The notes under the pieces: model-generated
What the model was told of the DNA's origin: nothing
Databases searched by the model: none
What the model saw: only the letters and a program-made list of their open reading frames with translations
Made by a program: the position numbers and the translations under genes
In this document: one piece after another, positions 1 through 13,100 of the stretch
How positions within the stretch are numbered: the stretch's first letter is position 1
How the letters are laid out: each line of letters opens with the position of its first letter
Source: Paraspadella gotoi
Lineage: Eukaryota; Chaetognatha
DNA length: 64,000 nucleotides
Direction: 5' to 3'
Assembly: GCA_051294375.1 (NCBI GenBank)
Contig: CM119269.1
Span: forward strand, 13,114,790-13,178,789

Positions 1-155
1 TTATTCACAGATCCTACACAGTGGGAAACATTGTGGTCGACCGTGCCGTCCCGTGTGGTTAACTGACGTGCTTCCCAAGCCCGGCCGGCGCCCGCCGGCA
101 TCGCCCACAACAATCCCCCTGTAACACTTTCTCAAAAGACCAGTAGAATGCAAAC
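1..155. other. Intron/edge sequence downstream of importin-11 exon 11
   Basis: This begins just after the splice donor of the last recognisable importin-11 exon. No frame of the first 110 bases resembles the next part of importin-11 (the family continues with a helix-rich HEAT segment). The frame that follows a possible acceptor near base 121 stops within 20 codons. A GC-rich self-complementary stretch lies at about 75-100. The remaining importin-11 exons must lie beyond the left edge. Confidence 0.5.
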
Positions 156-3100
156 CTGTACGAGCACGACGAGAGTGGAGAGAATGGCAGCTCTTAACAT
201 GTTGTACTCGGCGGCGTCGTCCCACAAGTGAGGGAGGTACTGGACGAGGGCGGGAGCGTGTGGTCGAACCGCGAGTCCGATGCGTTCGACCACGAAGGAC
301 ACCACGTGCAGCACCTGCATCTTCGTGTCGCACTCTCGCACCTCCTTAAAGATCAAAACGAAGGAGAAAGATTGGGGAGGGGGTGAGATTGGACGAATGA
401 GACCCCCAATATGAAAGTCTGACTTACCTTGAGCAATCGCAGGAGCAGGACGAAGGCTGACTCGAGGTAAGGCACGAACTGCTCGGTGGTGAATTCGAAC
501 TCGTCGACGGCGACCTTGAGGGCGTTGGCGGCGGCGAGGCGAACCACGAGGTCTTCCTCGGGACGCATTGCTGTCAGCAGCGCCTCGTAAAGAGCCGGTC
601 TGAAAGACGAACGGGGGGGGGAAGGAAACATTAAACGGGGGTCATTTAAGAAACATCGCTGAACGGGAAGAGTCTAAGAGAACTAACCTGAGAGCAGCGG
701 AAAGCTTGACCCCGACCCATTGACCGAGGAGCCAAACGACTCTCCGTCTGATGACGCGGAATTTGGGATGAGGATTCTTGAGTTCCGCCGAGAGGAAAGT
801 CGAGAACCAAGAGTCGAAGTCGACCTCGTCGAAAAGGTCGTAAGATGCAAGACCTACCGCTGTGTACACCGCTTCTTTCTGTAATAAACATAATATAAAA
901 AAAATCATACATTCATTTGGTGAATAAGCGGTCTGGCCTACTAACTTCAAACTGGCTAATGGCAATGCTGGGTCCAAGGTCTCAATCCTTACAAGTTTAA
1001 AAATCAAGGCTATTTGACAGTATTTTATCAACCCCCAGATTATTGGATAAAACGACAGGATCGAAATCCTATTTTCTCATTTTCTGGATTAATGATTATC
1101 CAATAATTATCGTACCTGTAGCAACTTCGCGAGATCATCTTGATCGTTGAGAGGCGCCATCTGATCTCGCGCCATCGAGAGAAGAACCGGCGACAGCGTC
1201 TCTCGAAACTCGTGGAAAAGCGTGAGGAAGAGGACTTCGGTGCAGGGACGAAGCTGTGAAGGAAGAAGTTATTTTGACTTAATTTTCACAAACTTAATGT
1301 TTACAAACTCGATCACCATTTCGACTCACCTGAAACTTCCACGACTCTCCGCCTTCGTCGATGGCGAACTCCTCGGCGTCGTCTTCCCAATTCTCCAGAT
1401 CTTCCTCCGTCAACAGGAAGTAGTGCCCGACGAGACGTTGCACGACGCGCGTCAGAGTTTCCGGCGCGAAAAACTTTTCTTTGGCGGCCACGGCGTCGGT
1501 GGTCAATTTGGCCTTGGCCGCCTTGGCCTCTTCTGCGGAGGTCGAGGGCTGCGTTCGCAGCACGACCGGCTCGGAGTTCGAAGCATAACCAGATTTCGAC
1601 TTCGGAAATTTGTAATCTTCGCATCTGAAGGATGAAATGAAAAATAAAAATCGACATTATCATCGGTGACATCGAAAATTCCCTCGACTCACCTTAGGAT
1701 CGCTCGGAAGAGGTTGAGGCACTGGACGGCGAATCGCCTGAAGACAAAAGGTGCCGCAGCCTCCTCGAAGCAGAACTGCCCGACGAACTCGAGCGTCGGA
1801 GAGATCATTTCAACGAAGGCCAAAGGGTGCTGCTCTTGCATGTCAACCAACACCTTCGTCGCCAGAACGGTCAACTTCTCCAGCTTCTCCACCAGCGCCG
1901 CCCCAGCGTCGACGGCGGCCGCGTCGAGGCGGCGTCGACGAATCTGCAGCAGTCGACGCATGTGACCCAAGAGAGAGAAGAGCAAAGCCAACGCCTCCGG
2001 GATGGAAGACACGTCGGAGAATCCGTGGACGAGAAGTTTTCGAAGAATCTTACGAAGAAAAAAAAATAAATAAAAAAGGTGAAAAAAGTAGACAAATTTG
2101 ACAATCGACATTAATCCCGCAAAAAACCTTCAGGCTGAGGTTAGCTTTGTCCAGAATGATCAAAACGTCCGATGGTGGAATGCAATCTGAGGATGAAAAA
2201 TTCGTCATTTCTAATTTACTATTTTGTTTTATTCAGTCTAAAGACAAAGGATTAAAAACCGGGACAAACCGGGAAAATTAGGCGTTTCCATGAGTCGATA
2301 GACGCTCTCAATCGAGTGCGTCCACAAAGACAGGATTAGAGGGAAGATGTGAGTGGACAACTCTTGGAAGACCTTTCGATCCATCGCCAAACGTTTCGAC
2401 GCCATAGTCTTCGTCACCTGAAAAACCCAAACGTTTTAAAAGAGTTCGAAGATTTGGACATTTAAATTCATTTGTGATTTGAAAATGTTAAAAACATTAT
2501 TGATGGAGAAGCCAAGAGTCTTGATTGAAAGGTTGCAAGGTCTAGCTATGTTAATATCTTGTAAAACAAATGAATACATTAAACATTAAGCCGCGAAGCT
2601 TGTTTAATAATGTTTATTAAATGAATAGATCCCTTTTATATCGGTAGAACCAATTTCATATGAAAATGTTTTTAAAATTCATCACCTGATGCAACGTGAG
2701 CAGTCCTCGCTGCTGCACAATTCCCTCTTCCTCTTGACTCACTGCTTCGATCAAAGCGGGAACGAGCTCGGGCCACTGGCGCGGACAATCCAGACGGGCA
2801 ATCTTAGAGACCAGCACGGCCAATTGCACGGCGACCTTTGGAGGAATGAAATACTGACAGTAAATACAATCATTGTGACAATAGCTGGTTGCTACAAAAT
2901 GCAAATGAGATTAAAGATTTGAAAAAAAACAAAGCTTCAAATCAACTTAACACCACATCATCGAAAAAGATTTATTCCCCCATTCTCCTCCTTACTTGCG
3001 TGACCGGCTCGTTGAGAGTGAGCAGCAGTCTCTGTCTGAGGAGCTTTTTTTCCTCCTCGCCGATCGCGTTGGCTGCGGTTTTGCGCCAATAGCGGTCCAC

Positions 3101-3371
3101 GCCGTTCTTGAAGCAGAGAGTGGCCAGCCATCGCACGTTGATGTCGAGGGCGTGGTTGGAGACAACAGCCAAAAGCGTTGAGTAAAAACCAGGCTGTCCC
3201 TCCCACTCCTTGAGGCGAGCCTCTGCTGGTTTCAGCACTGAAGCGTCTTGACTCGACGCTCTATAATTGAAGAATATGGATAAGTTAACGCAAATTTATT
3301 TAGTAAAGATCGAAGTTAACTCACCTGGCGAGCGTTTCCAAGACGACCGGGAGAGCGGCGTCGACGTCCAT
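156..3371 (-). CDS. IPO11: Importin-11 (5' part; 3' end outside window)
   Basis: Karyopherin-beta nuclear import receptor made of HEAT repeats; the family carries cargo such as ubiquitin-conjugating enzymes into the nucleus under RanGTP control. Eleven in-phase exons: 3325-3371, 2996-3260, 2686-2835, 2270-2417, 2128-2186, 1693-2048, 1330-1624, 1116-1253, 688-878, 428-599 and 156-344, giving 670 codons of a family about 975 residues long. Diagnostic stretches align with importin-11 throughout: QPGFYSTLL and NVRWLATLCFKN (importin-beta N-terminal domain), RLDCPRQWPEL, HYFLLTEEDLENW, KEAVYTAVGLASYDLFDEVD, RRRVVWLLGQW and YNMLRAAILSTLV. The start ATG at 3371 has an in-frame stop shortly upstream. 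The last exon ends in phase 0 at a GT donor, so the gene continues off the left edge. Identity is secure; individual junctions come from splice consensus and phase only. Confidence 0.95.
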
Positions 3372-4192
3372 TTCGCTTCACGATCCTTCGATCTTAATTC
3401 TTTTGTTCTTCTCAGCTCCTCTCGATCGATGGTCGAGATGCGATGGCGACGAAGGAGACGTCGGCATCGCCTCTTCGCCGATTATTTGTTTCGTCGACGA
3501 CGGAAAAAAAAAAGAGGTAGCCGCGGGTCGAGGCGGGTCACGGTGCGGATATAAAAAGTTTTGAGCTTGGCACGTAGTTTCGAAGGGGGAAAAAAGCACA
3601 AGGGGATGGGAATAGTTCGGATCAAACTGTCTACATGACGCTTTTGCGACGTTTCTTGGACCGAGCGTAAATAGCGAAACCGGAAGTGAAGGAAGGGGGC
3701 GTGGGAGGCGGCGCCGGACCACGCCGCATGACGAGGCGACAACGACGGTGGTTGACGTCTTTGTATTCACAAATGAGAAGGGAAATCGCGAAAGTTATCG
3801 ATTCCCAAACAAAATATTGACTAAAATTCTAAATTCAACGATTTTGTTTAAAAAAAAAAAGAAAAACCATAACAAGTAATCAACAATGTAAAGTATGAAT
3901 AACGACGTAAAAACAAAACAATTCGAAAATTCGACCATCTTTTTAAATGACTAGAAAGAGAAAAGTTCACCTCATTGGTTAATTGGTTAACATCAACACG
4001 CCCGATAAAGACGCAACATGATTCTAACCCAAAAAAAATTTAAACTAATTTTTATTTTCGTAGCATGTTAGCAACCACGTTTCCCCCCACTGTTATGAAG
4101 TTGTTAATTCTAGTAACGTATATTCCACAATCCATATGCATTATGCAACCGATGACCCCCGTCTTTCGGCGAGCTGAGGACTTTGATTCTCT
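3372..4192. other. Spacer between IPO11 5' end and MTRR 3' end
   Basis: Both flanking genes run right to left, so this holds the importin-11 promoter and 5' UTR (about 3372-3760, GC-rich with many CpG) and the MTRR 3' UTR. On the minus strand an AATAAA-type signal lies near 4051-4060, about 135 bases past the MTRR stop. No other gene is seen; the 130-codon minus frame at 3378-3770 has no recognisable content. Confidence 0.6.
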
Positions 4193-7100
4193 TCACGCCC
4201 AGACGTCCTGTAGGTAACGACGATCGTCCCTCATGGCGGCGAGATGCTGCATCGCCGCCATCTTGGTCGTCGAGGGCCGCGACATAAGCGCCTCCACCAA
4301 CGCCTCGTGAACGTTGCGCGCCATGTGTCTGCAAGGTCAAAAGACGTGATTTATAACATGTTCGTGAATCTACTCACTTTATTGTGAAGTGAAGCTTCAA
4401 TCCTTACTTAGCATCGCCACAGACGAATATCATGGCGTCGGGTCGCGAGATTAACTCGGATACTTCCTCCTTGAGTTCGACGATGCGATGTTGTACGTAT
4501 TTGACTGGAGTCTGTGTGGAACCGCCCTCCGGCAACGAAGCAGCTGCGGGAGACGCGACAGCTGAAGCCATGACAGCAGTGGAGGCTAAACCCGAGGCCG
4601 TTGAAACGGAGTCTTCGGTTCTTGTGGTGGCGGAAACCAAATCGCGGGAAAAAGAAGTCAGGAAGCGAGAGAGGACTCCGACGCGATGTAACCGTTCTAG
4701 TTCCTCCTAAATTGATAACAGTTAATATATAATTATAATTATATATATAATTAATACATAATTATCTTTTCCTGATCATCGCAAGTCATTCTTAAGTAGA
4801 AGCCAACAAAACTAACCCTGTAAAGAAAATCCTTTTCTTTGTGCCGACAACCAAAAAATAGCCAAGTTTCGCCGACATCTTCGGGAGACAAGTTTGCATC
4901 AGCAATAAGTCGTTCTCTGAAAAAAATAGCAAGAAAGAAATACTCACTAAAACATACATACTAAAACATTCTTTAATATAAATAATCTCCCTTCGCTCAC
5001 CGATGCTGTAGAAAACCGAGGAAGGGCGCGACTCCTGTGCCGGGTCCGATCATCATCAGCGGCCGAGCGAGGTCGTCGGGATGTCGAAAGTTGGAGTTGG
5101 CTCGACGGAAGACGAGGAGCGACGGAAGCGGCGTCGATGGCGGATCGATGTTGGAGATCGACAGCGACGAGATAGACGGACACTCGGCGTTGTCATCGAA
5201 TAACGGAGCGCCCTGGTGTTGTTGAAGGTAAGTTTGAACTTCAAGATTATTAGTCGGCGTCAAAATCAACGTTATATGTACCTGTAGTTGATGTTCCTTT
5301 GTGACCGAATCCAAAAATCCGGTACAAAGTCCTTTACGTGGTCGGAAGACGTGATATTCATTGTCGGAATGTTCGACTATGTTGAAAACGAAGTGAACAA
5401 ATCCGGATGTGCGCATTGGAGACGACGACATCGAATACGACCGTGCCTGAAGTCTGAACGATTCGCAACAAATTTCAGAAGGGAGAGAGTAAGAGAGAGA
5501 GAGAGAGAGAGAGAGAGAACGCCCGACCTTGGCAGTTGTTCCACGAGCTTTTCGATAGGAGGACGAATCGCTGGAAAAGCTCCCAAGATATCGATAAATC
5601 CGAGTCCAGGTTGACGAATGAAAGCGTCGAAGTCTTTGGCGCCCTGACCAATGGAAGACCCTTTTTAGTGGGAAGCAGTTGACCGATACACGACGGCGCA
5701 TTCGATTTACTTAAAGAGTTGGTCACCTGCTTGCTGGAGAGTTCGAGGAGACGTCGTTTCTGGCCTTCATCGTGACAACATTCGGCCATCGATCTCAAAA
5801 GGGCTTTCTTTGGGAGAACACGAATGTCGAGTAGGTCCTGAACGAGATGCCTGAAGGGTAATTGGGTAAAGGTTAAAAATAAGTAGATCATGGGCAACAG
5901 GTAAAACGAAAAAACGAGCTTAACCTGGCTGTGACCGGGTCAGGAACGAAAGGCGGCACCTCCGCCTTGGCCTTTCCCGAGTCGGGGATGAGCTCCAAAG
6001 AGAAGGGCGTGTCATGACCGTCGCTGGTCGCGTCTCCACCACCGTCGTTCCCAGTGGGACGCAATCTCTCCAAAACGAACTCGACCTCGGGCGCCGTGTT
6101 GTGGACGACGACGCCGAAAGCGTCTCCAGGTGTCATGTCGCGCATGGAGGTACCGCTGGAGTCTAGGCAAACGTCCAATGCGGTCTTGACGGCGTCGTCT
6201 GACGTGAGTCGCCAACACTGGAGTTGGTAGAGAATGACATTATCGTTGTTGCTGTCATTGATGACATTAAGAACAAAAAAATAACATGAAGAAACCTGTC
6301 GAATCGGAACGGAGAAAACTTCAGACATCGCCGATGGAAACGAGGCTCCGTTATGCGGTACGGCCGGGGTCGTAAAAACTGCATCGCGGCGCCACTGTAC
6401 GCACAAATAGGGAATCGGCGTCGACGGAACGGAGAGAGACGCCGAGTTGAGCGGCGCCACCGAACGCGTCAAGGTCGGAAAGGCTGGCGATGTCGGGGCG
6501 TCTGCTTCTGTCACAGAAGGAGCGTTGGTCGAAGTCGAGTCGTCTTCGGTGCTGGAGATCTCCGTCGTGTGAAGATTTTGTCCAAGCGCCGTCCAAAGAC
6601 CTTCGATCCAAGGATCACACACGATGTCCAAACCCACGGCGTCGTCAGCCCATGCCGGGGGATAAAACGGCACCGCTCCCAATTCCTTTTAAAGTAATAG
6701 CGAACGTTGTTAATACTACAGATGTGGGAAAAGTCCTATCTATCACACCTCTAATCTTTTATTGAATTCTTTAGGGCAATTGCAAAAGTTGGTGTAGTTA
6801 GTATCGCCCAGTCCGAGGATAGTGTATTGGAGGTGAGAAAGGTGATTCTGGAAAGTGAAACAAGATGCTTTAGGACTTGAAGGTAGTTGTATTTTTCATC
6901 AAGTGAATGTCGTCTTTTAATTGCTTCGGCTTATGGCAGTTTTAATTTTCAACGATTTGACAATCGACATTTTAAAAAGGAAAAAATCTCATCTCCATAA
7001 GGAAAGTTGCAATCGCATAAAAAAAAAAATCTGGACCGATAAACTTTGATAGACAAAAAATCTAATTTGATACAGGAAAACTAAGTTTTATACATAACAA

Positions 7101-8674
7101 TCATGGCTTAATACATAAAAAGCTTTAACAAAAAATGAGGTACAATGATATGATAGAAATAATAAAAATTAAAAAAAAAATTAAAATAAAAAATCTTAAA
7201 AGCATAAGGATCGTCGCAATCGCATAAGAAAAATCTGGATTGACAACAAATTTTGATACTAAAAAAATCAAATTTGAGAAAAGAAAATTAATTTATAAAC
7301 AGAAAGAAAAAAAGAATAATAAATATAAAACAGTAAAATAACTTATTTTCGAGTTTAATTTTTAGCAAGTGCTAAGTCTGGAGAAACATTATTGAAAGTA
7401 CTTTTGTTTTACTTTTAGCCCGCATAAGCGAGCAGTTTGATCGAATGCGACCTCTCTAAACACTGACAACATTCCCAGACAAAAGACAAAGTGAAACTTC
7501 AATCAGACTGACGAAGTGAAGTAAAGACTAAAGTGAAGTAAAATGAAATAAAATAATAAAGTAAATATATATTAAAAAAAATATTATTCTGATTGATATT
7601 TAGAATATTTAGGAAAAAAAATCCACGAAAATCTTGGATGTAAATTTGGGAATAAATGGCGATAAAAGTTTTTAGAGGGAAAAAATTCATCACGGAGAGA
7701 GAGAGAGAGAGAAAAAAAGAAAGAAATCAAAAGGCAGCAGCAGAAGCAGCAGGAAAAAAGAGAGAAAAAGAATAAGCCCCTGCAGAGCCAGCTGCAGAGA
7801 AAGAAATCAAAAGGCAGCAGCAGAAGCAGCAGGAGAAAAAAGAGAAAAACAATAAGCCCCTGCAGAGCCAGCTGCAGACTCGTTTTTCTTCCCTTTCTCT
7901 ATGAATCAGTGACTAGGGAAAAGAGAGAGGGAGAGAGACATGTAATTAAAAGAAAAAAGAGAGAGAAAGAAATATAAAAATAAAAGAGAGAAAATTTGTT
8001 TGTTTTGATAAAACGTAAACAAAACATTTAATAACTGTCCAGACTCAATTTTAAGCACATCGATGATGAGAAGCTGTATATAAATTTTCAGCTTCATACA
8101 CCCAAATTTAATCATAAAAAAGGCGATCTATAATTTGGAACGCCGCCGACAACAACGCCGACGACGACGACAACGACGACGCCGACGCCACTTATGCGCA
8201 AAAGCGTTACAATATTGTCGCAAACGCTAAGCGATTGCGACGATAAAAAGCTGAAAGTGAACAAAAAATAAATGGAAAACTGTTCTTGTTTCAATACTTT
8301 TTCGCCTAAGTTTAGTAAGTTTACCTTCTTCAAAGCCTTGTTCTTAATTTTCCGCAAAAACTTGGCGGCATTGTCCGGTGGTTCCCCCTCTCCCGTCGAG
8401 GAACAGATTAGAACAAAGAGTTGCTCTTTCTTTAAATCAAAAGCAGCGTCGACGCCGTCGGCGCACTGGACGTCCGCCTTCAAACCGCGCGACGCCGCTT
8501 TGTCCGCGATGTCCTCGGCAATGGCTTTGGCTTGGCCCGTTTGCGATCCGTAGACAAGCAGAAACCTGGAAGGACAAACAAAAAAGTTAAGCCGTAAGTA
8601 GTAACTACATATTAAGTTTTTCTGCTTACTTACCTTTTCTCCACTCCCGCTGGAGCCTTGGGAGTTAATCTCAT
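4193..8674 (-). CDS. MTRR: Methionine synthase reductase
   Basis: Diflavin (FMN/FAD) reductase that passes NADPH electrons to cob(II)alamin methionine synthase, keeping the methionine cycle active. Twelve exons: 8634-8674, 8325-8565, 6749-6847, 6296-6685, 5925-6217, 5727-5850, 5528-5643, 5282-5453, 5001-5212, 4817-4916, 4408-4706 and 4193-4328; 2223 bases, 740 aa. N-terminal flavodoxin domain: [35 protein letters not shown] domain: SYSMSSSP and GLCTGF. NADPH domain: [38 protein letters not shown] and the C-terminal YLQDVWA. These distinguish it from cytochrome P450 reductase and NDOR1; [18 protein letters not shown] is the MTRR interdomain segment. Intron 7 is only 74 bases and consists largely of a GA microsatellite. 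All junctions are in phase. Confidence 0.95.
7721..7877. repeat. 80-bp tandem duplication in MTRR intron 2
   Basis: Units 7721-7800 and 7801-7877 are nearly identical. Each contains GGCAGCAGCAGAAGCAGCAG and a CCCCTGCAGAGCCAGCTGCAG segment with PvuII/PstI-like palindromes. A GA run precedes it at about 7694-7711. It sits in the 1.48-kb second intron of MTRR, which is otherwise AT-rich and without recognisable genes. Confidence 0.85.
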
Positions 8675-10173
8675 TATATTATTTTTCTTTCAGGACAGCA
8701 TTGTTGTTCAAACGATAACTGACTGATGGGTAAATTACACATAGTGAACTTTACGGAAATAGGCGGTATCTTACAAATAGAAACTTTTTAAAATTTCGCT
8801 TCAAGACATTTTAACAAAAGTTCCGACTTCGACATTTCGTCCATCCCTTTTTCTCGATCACGCGGAATTTTTAGAGAGAGCGAATCACAATTGTGGAAGT
8901 TTATGTAAGGTGAAAGTGACATTTTCTAGTCCGGGGGATAAAAACGGATAGAAAAAAACATTTCTAACCCAGTTTATAGGATATACATTTAGCGTGATAA
9001 ACGAATCTCTCGTGCTTTCAACTACATTGACAAAATAAAAAATTCAATTTAACTGCGCTTCACCAATCAATTTTTAAAATATTTACAGATCACCGCAACG
9101 CTATGTACCATACGATCATATTGCTAACAGATGTTAGATGTTTAAATTGAAATTTAAAAAAAATTTTTTGATCAAAAAGGTGGGAATAGCAAAGATTAGA
9201 TTAGGATCTTAAGTTGAAAATTAATGGATAATCAACTTCCAAAATCATAATAGGTAAAATTTACACCAAAACGTTAATCGTTCGACCGTATGCATAGCTA
9301 ATACCATAACATTATGCCTACACCAAGAATTAAAAAAAATTTCACATGACGTTATGAATATAAAGTTAAGACTAGTAACTCAATGTAATGTCTATTTGGA
9401 TCTCAGAAATTTGTGGAGCTAACTAGTAAAATACGTATTTGAAAGCACTTCATACAAAACATGTGTTAACACAAACCAAGCTTACTTGAAAGTCGACCAG
9501 TAATGATCAACATTTACTGTACACTCTCATAATATGAACGACCTCAAAAACATAATAGGAAAGCGGTGGATTTATGAGAAACATTTTACTATAAAATCTC
9601 GCAACTAAATTAATGCCACCTGTAAAAGCCGTATAAATCAATAAGAATTTTGTCAAATCTAGCAAAAGCGCTATTAGAAAAACTTTCTGTGACAATAATA
9701 AATATTTAAAAATATAATAACAACTGAAAGCGAAAAAAAAGATAAGATCATGCGAGTCAGTTTGTTCAAAAACCTTCAAAAGATATCAATGGCCGATTCA
9801 AAAAGAAGCAACAAAGCAGAGAATCACAGAGAATCAATGAAGCGGCACGGAAAATCAGTTTCATCGTTAACACCCCTTAATAATGATAAAAATAAAAAAA
9901 ACCTGGGTTCGCATCAGCCATTAATATCTTTCTTAGCGCAACAACAGCCCCACAAATTTCTTAAAAAAAACAAAAATCGTAAAGGCGGAATAGTTAATGT
10001 CACGACGCTTATGTACCCCCAAATATTTCCCCATAGCAAAAATTTCTCGTCTTTCCAGGCGTCGCTTTATATTTTTTCCGATTCGGTCGTTAAAACACAG
10101 GGAATCATCGCGAAATATGAAGAGCATTAGAACTTTGTACAACGGGCGCGTTTGGTCGGTGCCAACGTTATTC
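8675..10173. other. Intergenic spacer, MTRR 5' to PPM1 3'
   Basis: AT-rich sequence between two minus-strand genes. The first 200 bases left of 8900 are likely MTRR promoter/5' UTR. I see no conserved reading frame; the frames at 9750-10130 (+) and 9507-9779 (-) are low-complexity and unconserved. Part of 9900-10173 is presumably the phosphatase 3' UTR. Confidence 0.5.
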
Positions 10174-13100
10174 TCACAAGAGGTACTCTCTGTCCTCGCT
10201 GGCTTCGGAATCTTTTAGGCTCGGCATGAGCTGATTCAGTTTGGACTCAATGAGGGACCGCTTGGCGGAGAGGCCTCCGCCCGGTGGGAGTCCCTCGATC
10301 TCTTCCGCGGAAAGCATGTGCATCACGTACGGGAGGTCGATGTCGTTCATTTCCACAGAATTTACGATTTCCTGGGTTGATAGTTGGATTATGATAATAT
10401 TAAAACAGGTTACGTGACTTCGTAGCTTTTATTTCACCTGGATCTTGTTCTCCAGCCTCGTATCCAAATCCTTTTCCCTGTCAATAGCTTCCTGTGAGAC
10501 AGTCGGAGCTCCGCCAAACGCTAGGATGATGACAGACATGTTATCTCTGCTACCTTTGTATAGGCACGTGTCCACGACCTGCAGCAAGAGAAGAAAGACG
10601 TAACTATTTTTTCTATACATTTGAGACGACTTAGGATCGGTCAACCTCTCTAAACTTTCCTCAGGAGAGAGCTCATCTCATGTAATAGAAGTAGAAAAGA
10701 AGTGAGACGAGCTCTCTCCTGATCCATTTTTCTCATCGCCCGGACCAACTTGACCTTACGATCTCATCGGCCCTATTACTGTGTCCGGTCAATCTAAGGT
10801 CATTGCCAAAGTTAGGGCAAGGTGACCGTGGGAATTGACCGGCTCGAAGGAAAAGGAGAGAGGAAGGTTTAGAGAGGGTGACCGATCGTAAGTCGCCTCA
10901 CATTAATTATTAATTAATCTATGGCTTTAGTGCTAGACAAAAACGAGTCCTCGAAATATTTTACAAGTCGCAACAACGTCTATCTTCGAAGAATCGGTTA
11001 CCCCAGATCTTTTGGCACAGAATGAGTCATCGATGAATCCAAACGAACTGAGCTTAAAATAACATCGATGACTTGAGAACCCGCAGGAAACTCAATCGGT
11101 ACATTACGTATGAACATTGCGTAAAAAAGTTTTTTCCTAGTCGACGATGAAGAAAGGTGGAAGAGAAAGCTTTCAAAATCAATAAACCCGTATTGTAAAG
11201 ACAAGTATGTATGTATGTCAAGTCTCAATAGATTGAGAAGCGAGTCAAAAGGTAATCAGAATCCCCCAGAATTGGTTTTAGTAACAAGAGGCGAAGGACA
11301 TTTGCTGAGATCCTTTTATCATAGAAACTTGGTATTAAATTTAGTTATGTCTATTTTTAATAAAAATATTAAATTAAAATAATATATTTAAACGTTAACT
11401 GACAAATCTGACTCAAGAATTCAATTTTATCACAAGGGACCTGATTGGCGACGTCAGTGAGATCGTTGGTGAGTCTCATTCTGGAGCTGACGAAATCTGC
11501 CAACTCTTCGTTGGCCATGACATCCCAGATTCCGTCGCAGGCGAGGACGACGAATTGGTCACCCTGGAGATCCCGATCGATGATAGAGACCTCGGGTTCT
11601 GGTGAGACGAGCTGCTCGCAGGGTCCCTTACCCTCAACCTGCTTGTACTCGTAATCGCCTAAGGCCCGGCTAACGGCCAGCGAACCGTTAACTCGTTGGA
11701 TCATGACCGTACCACCGGCGTTCTGGATACGTTCCTTTTCCGCCGGGTTAACCTAAATCGCGGAGGTAGTTAGTAAAGTAGGAAGGAGTGGCCATTGCAC
11801 GGGAATTTGGTCTTACGGGTTTATGATCCTGCGTAGTAAAGTAAACTTGGCTGTTTCGCACCAACATCCCTCGAGAATCCCCGCAATTCCCGAAGTAAAT
11901 TTTGTAAGGACTGACCAACGCACAAATCGCGGTAGAACCCGATCTGTCACACGAAAAGATACTTTAGCGCTTACCGAAACATTGGATTTTGGAGACCAGA
12001 ATTTCTGGGCGAACGATATAAGATTTTTTTATTAATTGAAATAAATCAGCATACCTGTCTTCTCCTGATACCATCTCCGGCATTTCTCTCATCTTCTCAT
12101 CAAGAACTAAGAATCCGTTACGAATGCCGGCCTGTCAACGACGAAAAATTAGTGTTTGAGCTTCAACATATTTTTCAAGCTGTAAATCCAACTTTTTAAA
12201 GTTAAAACCAATCATTTGATTGGTTGACATTATGTGCAAATCCTTTATTTTTTGTTGTGTTTGTAGATAAGACAGTTTAATTATTGGCAACAACAATTTT
12301 ATTTTCAAAAGACGAACATGTTTCGGCTCAGGATTCGAGCCTTCATCAGCGTCAAACTTTGAAAATAAAAAAATAAACTTTTGAAAATAAAATTGTTGTT
12401 GCCAATAATTAAACTGTCTTGTAAACCAATCATTAAAATGTTGCAAAATAATATATTTAAGGTTAGTACAACAAGAGTAATTTAATCGTTAAGAAAGATT
12501 ATTTTGTAATTACAACTTGATAAAAAATTAAAAGGGACAAAAAAGTTTGTAATGTTAAGTGCTTTATACCACATATTCTAGGCGATTGACGGAATGTCAA
12601 TATGGTCAGAGTTATTGACAATCTGATTATTATCTCTACCGTGTGATAATTTCATTGCCGTGTTAGAGAGTGACGAAAAAAATATGCAGTGGATAGATTC
12701 TATTCATGATCTATTCAGCGATTTCAATTAAATTAGCCCGGTTTTAAAGTTTTCAAATCTTTGTATTTACCGTTGTCTCGTTAAAAATACAAAACAACAG
12801 TCCATACTGTACCTTGACGATATCTTCCGACGCGCTTGAGCTTACAGTAGTAGAGTTTTTGGTTTCAATATCGTTACTGAGTGTTTCAGCGTTTATTTTT
12901 ATGGCTTTCTTGAAGTCATCTGTAGCACTTATCGACTCGAGCAAATGTTCGGCACAATGTTTAGACACTTTAGAGCCGGCGTGGCCATCGAAGACGGCGA
13001 AAAAGCTCCAGTCGTTCAGTCCGATGGAGCTGAGACTGAGGATAGCTCTGAAAAAGTTAAAAAAGGAATTGATTGATTGATACGCCCTTCTAAATATAAT

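Noticed and set aside
1-333. 110-codon minus-strand open frame at the window edge
   Set aside because: Its right part overlaps importin-11 exon 11 in another frame and its left part resembles nothing in the importin-11 family; treated as a shadow plus intron sequence.
12135-12446. 103-codon minus-strand frame across the foldback
   Set aside because: It passes through the inverted repeat and intron, with no conserved content; the phosphatase exons on either side join without it.
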